A stretch of 5,460 nucleotides of DNA from Gammaproteobacteria bacterium (GTDB lineage Bacteria > Pseudomonadota > Gammaproteobacteria > Methylococcales > Methylomonadaceae), in NCBI GenBank assembly GCA_024276805.1, contig JAJRWJ010000456.1, forward strand, positions 1-5,460, written 5' to 3'. The position numbers and the translations under genes were made by a program. This document shows positions 1-5,119 of this stretch, piece after piece (position 1 is the first letter of the stretch; the number at the start of each line of letters is the position of its first letter). The notes beneath the pieces are model-generated. The model was given only the letters and a program-made list of their open reading frames with translations, was not told the origin of the DNA and searched no databases.

Positions 1-21
1 CTTGTCAAGAAATCCTGTCAT
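1..21 (-). CDS. Possible 5' end of a divergent gene, cut by the left edge
   Basis: On the minus strand an ATG (complement of 19-21) is preceded by AAGGTG (complement of 30-35) at an 8-base spacing, a fair Shine-Dalgarno match. Only seven codons (MTGFLDK) lie inside the window, so no family can be assigned. From memory, an aminotransferase gene lies next to uvrB in some beta- and gammaproteobacteria, so a divergent gene here would not be surprising, but seven residues cannot test this. I see no convincing minus-strand promoter. This could be a chance ATG. Confidence 0.2.
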
Positions 22-35
22 TATTCAGGCACCTT

Positions 36-64
36 AGTGGATGGCGCGGGGGCTTATCCGCCCT
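36..64. repeat. Degenerate single REP-like unit
   Basis: The 13 bases GCTTATCCGCCCT at 52-64 are identical to part of the right arm of the paired repeat at 5185-5258. The preceding bases (AGTGGATGGCGC) resemble the rest of that arm with a 3-base deletion and a few substitutions. The unit can still fold: 37-42 pairs with 56-61, including one G-U pair. The terminal CTAC (GTAG on the other strand) of a complete unit has decayed to CTTG. I read it as an old, solitary copy of the same REP family. The short match makes this probable rather than certain. Confidence 0.5.
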
Positions 65-159
65 TGCGCATTGTCTGTCAGGGTTTTAATGTTGGCTAAT
101 GCGGCGGAGAAACCGCCAACAGGCCATAATGAGAATTGCTGGTCAGTATGCTGCCGGAA

Positions 160-188
160 TTCAGTCAAGTCAGTAACTGGAGTAAAAT
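160..188 (+). promoter_or_regulatory. Candidate uvrB promoter
   Basis: TAAAAT at 183-188 matches five of six bases of the sigma-70 -10 consensus. TTCAGT at 160-165 is a weak -35 (three of six) at a 17-base spacing. Transcription would start near 195, giving a uvrB leader of about 70 bases. The weak -35 and AT-rich surroundings make this tentative. The box coincides with the centre of the inverted repeat at 174-198. Confidence 0.3.
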
Positions 189-198
189 GATCCAGTTA
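174..198. promoter_or_regulatory. 8-bp perfect inverted repeat, possible operator at uvrB
   Basis: TAACTGGA (174-181) and TCCAGTTA (191-198) are perfect inverted repeats separated by nine bases. The dyad centre, at about 186, falls inside the candidate -10 TAAAAT. This is where a repressor site would sit. It is not a LexA box of the usual CTGT-N8-ACAG form: the CTGG and CCAG half-sites are 11 bases apart rather than 8. It could be an operator for another regulator or an RNA hairpin if transcription begins upstream. The repeat is certain; its role is inferred. Confidence 0.4.
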
Positions 199-240
199 AT
201 GCTTGCCCTTTTATCCTTTTGCAATTGTTTTTACTCCTGA
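187..240 (+). CDS. Possible 17-residue leader peptide upstream of uvrB
   Basis: An ATG at 187 follows GGAG (179-182) at a 4-base spacing, and the frame reads MIQLMLALLSFCNCFYS before TGA at 238-240, 24 bases before uvrB. The peptide is hydrophobic and resembles no leader peptide I know. Its ribosome binding site is complementary to its own 3' end: GGAGTAAAA (179-187) pairs perfectly with TTTTACTCC (229-237). It would need a promoter upstream of 179, because the TAAAAT -10 at 183-188 would exclude the ribosome binding site from the transcript. Short open frames arise often by chance, so support is weak. Confidence 0.18.
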   Translation: MIQLMLALLSFCNCFYS

Positions 241-264
241 GTCAAAGTTCTAAATTTTTCCACG

Positions 265-2265
265 ATGGTCAAAAAATTCAACGTACACAGCCGCTTTCAG
301 CCGGCAGGCGATCAGCCACAGGCAATTCAGGCGCTGGTGGAAAGCCTGGGCGATGGCGAAGTGCATCAGACGCTGCTGGGCGTGACCGGGTCGGGAAAAA
401 CCTTCACCATTGCCAAGGTCATCGAGCAGGTGCAGCGCCCGGCAATGATTCTGGCGCCGAACAAGACGCTGGCCGCGCAGCTCTATGGGGAGATGAAGGA
501 TTTTTTTCCGGAGAACAGCGTCGAGTATTTCGTTTCCTACTACGACTATTATCCACCGGAGGCCTATGTGCCGGCCTCCGACACCTTTATCGAAAAGGAT
601 GCCTCGCTGAACGAGCACATCGAGCAGATGCGCCTGTCGGCAACCAAGGCGCTGATCGAGCGCAAGGATACCGTGGTGGTGGCGACGGTATCGGCGATAT
701 ATGGCCTGGGTGAGCCGGAATCCTATTTCGAAATGGTGCTGCATCTGGTCCGGGGGGATCTGATCAGCCAGCGGAAAATCATCCGGCGACTGGCGGAAAT
801 GCAGTATACGCGCAATGACATGGAACTGCGCCGGGCAACCTACCGGGTGCGTGGCGAGGTCATCGATGTTTTTCCCGCGGAATCGGAGCAGGAGGCGCTG
901 CGTATCGAGCTGTTCGACGATGAAATCGAGCGCCTGTCTTTGTTCGACCCACTGACCGGGGAGATCCTGCAGCGCATTGCCCGTTATACCGTCTATCCCA
1001 AGAATCATTATGTAACGCCCAGGGAAAAGCTGTTGAGTGCCGTCGAGGCGATCAAGATCGAATTGCGCGACAGGCTGGAGCAGTTGCGCGCCATGAACAA
1101 GCTGGTCGAGGCGCAGCGTCTGGAGCAGCGCACCCTGTTCGATATGGAAATGATTCTGGAGGTGGGCTACTGCTCCGGGATCGAAAATTATTCCCGGTAT
1201 CTGTCGGGGCGCACGGTCGGGGAACCGCCGCCGACCATGTTCGATTATCTTCCGGATAACGCGCTGGTGGTGATCGATGAGAGTCATGTCACGATACCGC
1301 AGCTCGGGGCGATGTACAAAGGCGACCGCTCGCGCAAGGAAACCCTGGTCGAATATGGCTTCAGGCTGCCTTCCGCACTGGACAACCGGCCGCTGACATT
1401 TGCCGAGTTCGAGCTGCGTTCGCCGCAGAGAATTTATGTATCGGCCACCCCGGGGCCCTATGAACGGGAGCATTCCAGTGTCTTCGTCGAGCAGGTGGTA
1501 AGGCCTACCGGTCTTCTCGATCCGGAGATAGAGGTGCGTCCGGCACTGACCCAGGTCGATGATCTGCTGTCGGAAATCAATCTGCGTATCCGGGTGGGGG
1601 AAAGAGTGCTGGTGACCACGCTGACCAAGAGGATGTCCGAGGATTTGACGGAATATCTGATGGAACACGAGATTCGTGTCAGGTATCTGCATTCCGATGT
1701 GGAAACCATCGAACGGGTGGAGATCATCCGCGACCTGCGCCTGGGGCGTTTCGATGTGCTGGTGGGGATCAATCTGCTGCGCGAGGGGCTGGATATCCCG
1801 GAGGTGTCGCTGGTGGCGGTGCTGGATGCCGACAAGGAGGGTTTTTTGCGTTCCGCGGTGTCATTGATCCAGACCATCGGCCGCGCCGCGCGCAACGTGC
1901 ATGGCAAGGCGATTCTGTATGGTGACAGGATCACCCGTTCCATGCGCCAGGCAATCGATGAAACGGAGCGACGGCGGGAAAAGCAAGCACGCTATAATCA
2001 GGAACATGGCATTCAGCCGGAGACCGTGTACAAATCAGTCAAGGACATTCTGGAAGTGGCCATTCCCGGCATGGCTGCGGATGAACGGCAGCTGCGGGCG
2101 GTCGCGGAACCATTGCGCGAATACCATCATTTGACGCCGAAACAGGCCGGCAGGAAAATCAAACATCTCGAGGACCAGATGTATCAGTATGCAAAAAACC
2201 TGGAATTTGAACAGGCGGCGAAAATCCGTGATGAAATAAAGCTGCTGCAGAACGAGTTTCTGTGA
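265..2265 (+). CDS. uvrB: UvrABC excision nuclease subunit B (DNA helicase-like damage verifier)
   Basis: UvrB is loaded onto damaged DNA by UvrA, verifies the lesion with its beta-hairpin and ATPase motor, and recruits UvrC for the dual incision of nucleotide excision repair in the cytoplasm. The 666-residue product aligns end to end with E. coli UvrB (673 residues, from memory). Visible landmarks are Walker A GVTGSGKT (39-46), the tyrosine-rich damage-probing hairpin (about 92-113, Tyr92, 93, 95, 96), Walker B-type DESH (338-341), helicase motif VI QTIGRAAR (536-543) and a C-terminal UVR coiled-coil motif (about 628-663) for UvrC contact. The ATG at 265 is chosen because MVKKFNVHSRFQPAGDQP matches the family N-terminus. 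No good Shine-Dalgarno sequence precedes it; the upstream bases are AT-rich. No frameshift or missing motif is seen. The gene stands alone, with its own leader; a canonical SOS box was not found. Confidence 0.99.
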   Translation: MVKKFNVHSRFQPAGDQPQAIQALVESLGDGEVHQTLLGVTGSGKTFTIAKVIEQVQRPAMILAPNKTLAAQLYGEMKDFFPENSVEYFVSYYDYYPPEAYVPASDTFIEKDASLNEHIEQMRLSATKALIERKDTVVVATVSAIYGLGEPESYFEMVLHLVRGDLISQRKIIRRLAEMQYTRNDMELRRATYRVRGEVIDVFPAESEQEALRIELFDDEIERLSLFDPLTGEILQRIARYTVYPKNHYVTPREKLLSAVEAIKIELRDRLEQLRAMNKLVEAQRLEQRTLFDMEMILEVGYCSGIENYSRYLSGRTVGEPPPTMFDYLPDNALVVIDESHVTIPQLGAMYKGDRSRKETLVEYGFRLPSALDNRPLTFAEFELRSPQRIYVSATPGPYEREHSSVFVEQVVRPTGLLDPEIEVRPALTQVDDLLSEINLRIRVGERVLVTTLTKRMSEDLTEYLMEHEIRVRYLHSDVETIERVEIIRDLRLGRFDVLVGINLLREGLDIPEVSLVAVLDADKEGFLRSAVSLIQTIGRAARNVHGKAILYGDRITRSMRQAIDETERRREKQARYNQEHGIQPETVYKSVKDILEVAIPGMAADERQLRAVAEPLREYHHLTPKQAGRKIKHLEDQMYQYAKNLEFEQAAKIRDEIKLLQNEFL

Positions 2266-2316
2266 TCTGCAATGCAGGTATGGACAGACAGGGGCTTCAG
2301 GATTTTCTTTTGCATA

Positions 2317-2340
2317 CTGCCGGTTTTTGCAGGTTTTTTT
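2317..2340 (+). terminator. Weak candidate uvrB terminator
   Basis: CTGC (2317-2320) pairs with GCAG (2329-2332) around an 8-base loop, followed by G and seven T residues (2334-2340). The stem is only four base pairs, so this would be a poor intrinsic terminator, though the T-run and its position between uvrB and the tRNA promoter are right. uvrB transcription may instead read through into the tRNA gene or end by Rho. Confidence 0.25.
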
Positions 2341-2360
2341 ACGGGTGGTGCGAAGACCTG

Positions 2361-2389
2361 TTTGCAAAAAATAAATTAATTGTTATAAT
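2361..2389 (+). promoter_or_regulatory. Promoter of tRNA-Val
   Basis: A perfect -10 box TATAAT at 2384-2389 is preceded by TG at 2381-2382, giving an extended -10. TTTGCA at 2361-2366 is a four-of-six -35 match at exactly 17 bases spacing. Start of transcription is predicted near 2396, about 16 bases before the mature tRNA 5' end. The AT-rich stretch 2366-2390 fits a strong stable-RNA promoter. Transcripts may also extend into thrS. Confidence 0.75.
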
Positions 2390-2411
2390 TCTACGAATTG
2401 AACATACCTAC

Positions 2412-2488
2412 AGGCGCGTAGCTCAGTTGGTTAGAGCACCACCTTGACATGGTGGGGGTCGGTAGTTCGAATCTACTCGCGCCTACCA
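2412..2488 (+). tRNA. tRNA-Val (anticodon GAC)
   Basis: All four arms fold. The acceptor AGGCGCG (2412-2418) pairs with CGCGCCT (2478-2484). The D arm is GCTC/GAGC (2421-2424 with 2434-2437). The anticodon stem CCACC/GGTGG (2439-2443 with 2451-2455) encloses the loop TTGACAT, so the anticodon is GAC (2446-2448), reading the valine codons GUC and GUU. The T arm is 2461-2465 with 2473-2477 around TTCGAAT, with one G-U pair. Discriminator A2485 and an encoded CCA (2486-2488) complete 77 bases. It lies upstream of thrS; a tRNA-Val in this position is, from memory, also found in Pseudomonas. Confidence 0.97.
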
Positions 2489-2496
2489 TTTTTTTT

Positions 2497-2524
2497 AAAG
2501 CATCGCCCAGGCGGTGCTTTTTTT
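2497..2524 (+). terminator. Intrinsic terminator between tRNA-Val and thrS
   Basis: AAAGCATCGC (2497-2506) pairs with GCGGTGCTTT (2511-2520), one pair being G-U, around the four-base loop CCAG. The T-run continues to 2524, and a further T-run (2489-2496) precedes the stem. It lies 8 bases after the encoded CCA of the tRNA and ends about 30 bases before the thrS start. It should end most tRNA transcripts, and leaky read-through could supply thrS mRNA. Confidence 0.8.
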
Positions 2525-2532
2525 GTTATAGA
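2524..2532 (+). promoter_or_regulatory. Possible extended -10 promoter for thrS
   Basis: TGTTATAGA at 2524-2532 has the TGN extension followed by TATAGA (four of six to TATAAT). No -35 is recognisable at 17 bases. A start near 2539 would give a leader of only about 16 bases before the thrS ATG. This is the only promoter-like sequence that fits between the terminator and thrS. Confidence 0.28.
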
Positions 2533-2554
2533 CTGTGACATTTTCCATGCCGTA

Positions 2555-4468
2555 ATGCCCGTAATTACCCTTCCCGATGGTTCCCAGCGTGAATTCGACC
2601 AGCCGGTTACGGTCATGGATGTTGCGCGCAGTATTGGTCCTGGTCTGGCCAAGGCGACACTGGCCGGCAAGATCGATGAGCATCTGGTCGATGCCGATAC
2701 GCTGATCGAGAAAGATGCCCGGGTGCAGATCATTACCGGCAAGGATGAAGAAGGTCTGGAAGTGATCCGCCATTCCACCGCGCATTTGCTGGCCCAGGCG
2801 GTCAAACAGTTGTTCCCCGATGCCCAGGTGACCATCGGGCCGGTGATCGAGGATGGCTTCTATTATGATTTCGCCTATGACCGGCCATTCACGCCCGAAG
2901 ACCTGCAGGCGATAGAAAAAAAGATGCAGCAGCTGGTTGCGGAGAATCTGCAAATAACAAGAAAAGTATTGCCCAGGGACGAGGCAATGCATTTTTTCCG
3001 TGAGCAGCATGAAAAGTACAAGGCGGAATTGATCGAGGCAATCCCGGAAAACGAGCAGTTGTCGCTGTATTCCCAGGGCGATTTCACCGATTTGTGCCGG
3101 GGACCGCATGTGCCCAGCACCGGCAGGCTGCAGGCCTTCAAGCTGATGAAGATTGCCGGCGCCTATTGGCGCGGTGATTCACGCAATGAAATGCTGCAAA
3201 GGATCTATGGAACTGCCTGGGCGGACAGGAAAGCCCTGAAAGCCTATCTGCATCGTCTCCAGGAAGCGGAAAAGCGCGACCATCGCAAGCTGGCGAAAAC
3301 ACTGGACCTGTTCCATACCCAGGAAGAGGCTCCAGGGATGGTATTCTGGCATGAAAAGGGCTGGACGATCTATCAACAGGTCGAGCAGTACATCCGGGTA
3401 AAATTGCGCTGTCGCGGCTATGGCGAAGTCAGGACACCGCAGGTTGTCGACCGCTCGCTGTGGGAAAAATCCGGGCACTGGGACAAGTTCGGTGACATGA
3501 TTTTTACCACGCATTCCGAACATCGGGATTATGCCATCAAGCCGATGAATTGTCCCTGCCATATACAGATCTACAATCGAGGCATAAAAAGCTATCGCGA
3601 TCTGCCGATTCGTATGGCGGAATTCGGCTCCTGTCATCGCAATGAACCATCGGGAACCCTGCATGGCCTGATGCGGGTCAGAAACTTCGTCCAGGACGAT
3701 GCCCATATCTTTTGCACGGAACAGCAGATTCAGGACGAGGTATCCGATTTTATCGATCTGCTGTTCGAGGTCTACAGGGATTTTGGTTTCGATCAGGTGC
3801 TGGTGAAATTGTCCACGCGACCGGAAAACCGGGTCGGTGACGATGCCGCATGGGACAAGGCCGAACAGGCGCTGGAACTGGCCCTGAACAACAAGTCCCT
3901 GGACTGGCAGCTGCAGCCTGGAGAAGGCGCTTTTTACGGACCGAAAATAGAATTTTCATTGAAGGATTGTCTTGGCAGGGTCTGGCAATGCGGCACCATC
4001 CAGGTGGATTTCTCGATGCCGGGCCGATTGTCGGCCACCTATATCGCCGAGGATGGCTCCAAACAGACGCCGGTGATGCTGCACAGGGCGATACTGGGCT
4101 CGCTGGAGCGTTTTATCGGCATTCTGATCGAACACCATGCCGGAACTTTTCCGGTCTGGCTGGCGCCGCTTCAGGTGATGGTGCTGAACATCGCCGACCG
4201 GCATGCCGGCTATGCCGGGCAGGTCATGCGGGAACTGGAAGAACGTGGATTCCGGGTAAAAATTGACTTGAGAAATGAGAAGATAGGTTTTAAAATTCGC
4301 GAGCATTCCATGCAGCGCGTGCCGTATCTGCTGATTGTCGGCGACAATGAGATGTCTGAGCAGACAGTGGCGGTGCGAACGCAAAAAGGCATGGACCTGG
4401 GAAGTCAGACGGTTGTTGAATTTGCCACGCGACTGCAGGACGAAATAGAAAACCGAAAAATTCAGTGA
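2555..4468 (+). CDS. thrS: Threonine--tRNA ligase
   Basis: This class II synthetase activates threonine with ATP and charges tRNA-Thr in the cytoplasm; its N-terminal domain clears mischarged serine. The 637-residue product matches E. coli ThrS (642 residues, from memory) throughout. Domains in order are TGS (about 1-62), the editing/SAD region with zinc-type residues His73, His77, Cys181 and His185, the catalytic core (about 240-530) with zinc ligands Cys333, His384 and His510, motif 2 around FGSCHRNEPSG, and an anticodon-binding domain (about 535-635). The start at 2555 is fixed by MPVITLPDGSQR, identical to the E. coli N-terminus. No Shine-Dalgarno sequence is visible, and the tRNA terminator ends only 30 bases upstream, so an E. 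coli-style tRNA-mimicking operator cannot fit after it. The motif NCPCH at 332-336 carries Cys335 where E. coli has Gly, a variant I recall in pseudomonads. infC follows after 126 bases. Confidence 0.98.
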   Translation: MPVITLPDGSQREFDQPVTVMDVARSIGPGLAKATLAGKIDEHLVDADTLIEKDARVQIITGKDEEGLEVIRHSTAHLLAQAVKQLFPDAQVTIGPVIEDGFYYDFAYDRPFTPEDLQAIEKKMQQLVAENLQITRKVLPRDEAMHFFREQHEKYKAELIEAIPENEQLSLYSQGDFTDLCRGPHVPSTGRLQAFKLMKIAGAYWRGDSRNEMLQRIYGTAWADRKALKAYLHRLQEAEKRDHRKLAKTLDLFHTQEEAPGMVFWHEKGWTIYQQVEQYIRVKLRCRGYGEVRTPQVVDRSLWEKSGHWDKFGDMIFTTHSEHRDYAIKPMNCPCHIQIYNRGIKSYRDLPIRMAEFGSCHRNEPSGTLHGLMRVRNFVQDDAHIFCTEQQIQDEVSDFIDLLFEVYRDFGFDQVLVKLSTRPENRVGDDAAWDKAEQALELALNNKSLDWQLQPGEGAFYGPKIEFSLKDCLGRVWQCGTIQVDFSMPGRLSATYIAEDGSKQTPVMLHRAILGSLERFIGILIEHHAGTFPVWLAPLQVMVLNIADRHAGYAGQVMRELEERGFRVKIDLRNEKIGFKIREHSMQRVPYLLIVGDNEMSEQTVAVRTQKGMDLGSQTVVEFATRLQDEIENRKIQ

Positions 4469-4496
4469 CCCTCAATCGTAAGTGTCGGGCGCTGAT

Positions 4497-4502
4497 TATA
4501 AT
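4497..4502 (+). promoter_or_regulatory. Candidate -10 box of an infC promoter
   Basis: TATAAT at 4497-4502 is a perfect -10 match, 92 bases upstream of the infC start codon. A clear -35 is absent (AATCGT at 4474-4479 for 17 bases spacing), and the upstream TG is one base too far for a standard extended -10. Transcription would start near 4508, inside the hairpin at 4504-4529, and so would remove its ability to act as a full terminator for this shorter transcript. Confidence 0.35.
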
Positions 4503-4503
4503 C

Positions 4504-4529
4504 CAGGAAAACCCGTGCCGGGTTTTCTG
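4504..4529 (+). terminator. Terminator-like hairpin between thrS and infC
   Basis: AAAACCCG (4508-4515) and CGGGTTTT (4519-4526) form a perfect 8-bp stem with the three-base loop TGC. G4507-C4527 and, with G4506 bulged, A4505-T4528 and C4504-G4529 extend it. The GC core followed by TTTTCTGT has the form of an intrinsic terminator, and the matching A-tract would let it work in both directions. The T-run is short and interrupted, so partial termination or attenuation, lowering infC relative to thrS, is more likely than a full stop. Confidence 0.5.
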
Positions 4530-4581
4530 TCAATGACGGCTATACGCTTCGCATGCGGAGAATGAGAAAAATTATATGACT

Positions 4582-4586
4582 GGAGG
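4582..4586 (+). promoter_or_regulatory. Ribosome binding site of infC
   Basis: GGAGG at 4582-4586 is a strong Shine-Dalgarno sequence, 8 bases before ATC at 4595. An in-frame TGA at 4577-4579 closes the frame just upstream, so the start must lie after 4579. No ATG, GTG or TTG occurs in frame at a usable distance from this site, which decides for the ATC. Confidence 0.85.
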
Positions 4587-4594
4587 ATCAAGGT

Positions 4595-5119
4595 ATCAGT
4601 GCTAAAAAAGATGATACGCGCCTGAATGATGCAATCACCGCCATAAAGGTGAGAGTCATTGGTGCTGATGGGGAACAGGTAGGGGTTGTTGCATTGTCTG
4701 AAGCAAAGCAGCTCGCTTACAACGCGGATTTGGATCTGGTTGAAATTTCACCGAATGCGGACCCGCCGGTCTGCCGGGTGATGGATTACGGTAAATACCA
4801 GTTTGAGCGAAACAAAAAGCAGCAGGCGGCGAAAAAAAAGCAAAAACAGATTCAGGTCAAGGAAATAAAATTCAGGCCGGGCACCGAGGAAGGCGATTAC
4901 CAGGTCAAGTTGCGCAGTCTGACCCGTTTCCTGGAAGAAGGCAACAAAACCAAAATAACGGTACGCTTTCGGGGCAGGGAAATGGCCCATCGGGAAATTG
5001 GCATGGAACTGTTGAAGCGTATCGAAAAGGATTTGGAAGAACTTGCTGTCGTGGAGCAGTTTCCCAAGATGGAAGGCCGGCAGATGGTCATGGTGATGGG
5101 ACCAAAAAAGAAAAAATAA
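4595..5119 (+). CDS. infC: Translation initiation factor IF-3 with ATC start codon
   Basis: IF3 binds the 30S subunit, keeps it apart from 50S and checks start-codon and initiator tRNA pairing. From ATC 4595 the product is 174 residues, close to the family's usual length (about 180 in E. coli). The N-terminal domain (about 8-75) includes RLNDAIT and the family signature RVMDYGKYQFE (61-71). A lysine- and glutamine-rich linker spans about 72-85. The C-terminal domain (about 86-171) carries VKEIKFRPGTEEGDYQVKLR and FRGREMAH, ending in PKKKK. The start is chosen from the GGAGG at an 8-base spacing and because an internal GTG at 4649 would delete the conserved N-terminal segment and lacks a Shine-Dalgarno sequence. 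Rare AUU/AUC/AUA starts in infC are known to let IF3 repress its own translation, so the same control is inferred. It is downstream of thrS in the classic cluster; rpmI should follow. Confidence 0.96.
   Translation: MSAKKDDTRLNDAITAIKVRVIGADGEQVGVVALSEAKQLAYNADLDLVEISPNADPPVCRVMDYGKYQFERNKKQQAAKKKQKQIQVKEIKFRPGTEEGDYQVKLRSLTRFLEEGNKTKITVRFRGREMAHREIGMELLKRIEKDLEELAVVEQFPKMEGRQMVMVMGPKKKK

Noticed and set aside
103..117. Hairpin GGCGG/CCGCC with loop AGAAA as a terminator
   Set aside because: The stem is five base pairs and no T-run follows on either strand, so no function can be supported.
177..195. LexA (SOS) box upstream of uvrB
   Set aside because: CTGG and CCAG are separated by 11 bases rather than 8, and the outer half-site is CTGG, not CTGT. 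CTGT sequences near 15 and 73 also lack a partner at the right spacing.
250..1692. A 480-codon open frame antisense to uvrB
   Set aside because: It is fully covered by the conserved uvrB coding sequence, and its translation shows no recognisable domain. It is a by-product of codon bias on the opposite strand.
2444..2554. Upstream extension of the thrS frame to an ATG at 2444
   Set aside because: The extension would translate the tRNA anticodon loop and the terminator. The family N-terminus MPVITLPDGSQR begins at 2555.
3544..3560. Cys335 in the ThrS NCPCH motif as a damaging substitution
   Set aside because: The zinc ligand Cys333 is intact, and I recall the NCPCH form from pseudomonad ThrS, so it is natural variation.
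4553..4579. Eight-codon ORF (MRRMRKII) just upstream of infC
   Set aside because: It has no Shine-Dalgarno sequence, is very short, and shows no attenuator-type codon run. Its stop happens to precede the infC ribosome binding site.
4649..4651. GTG as the infC start
   Set aside because: It lacks a Shine-Dalgarno sequence and removes the conserved N-terminal segment, while ATC 4595 has GGAGG at an 8-base spacing.
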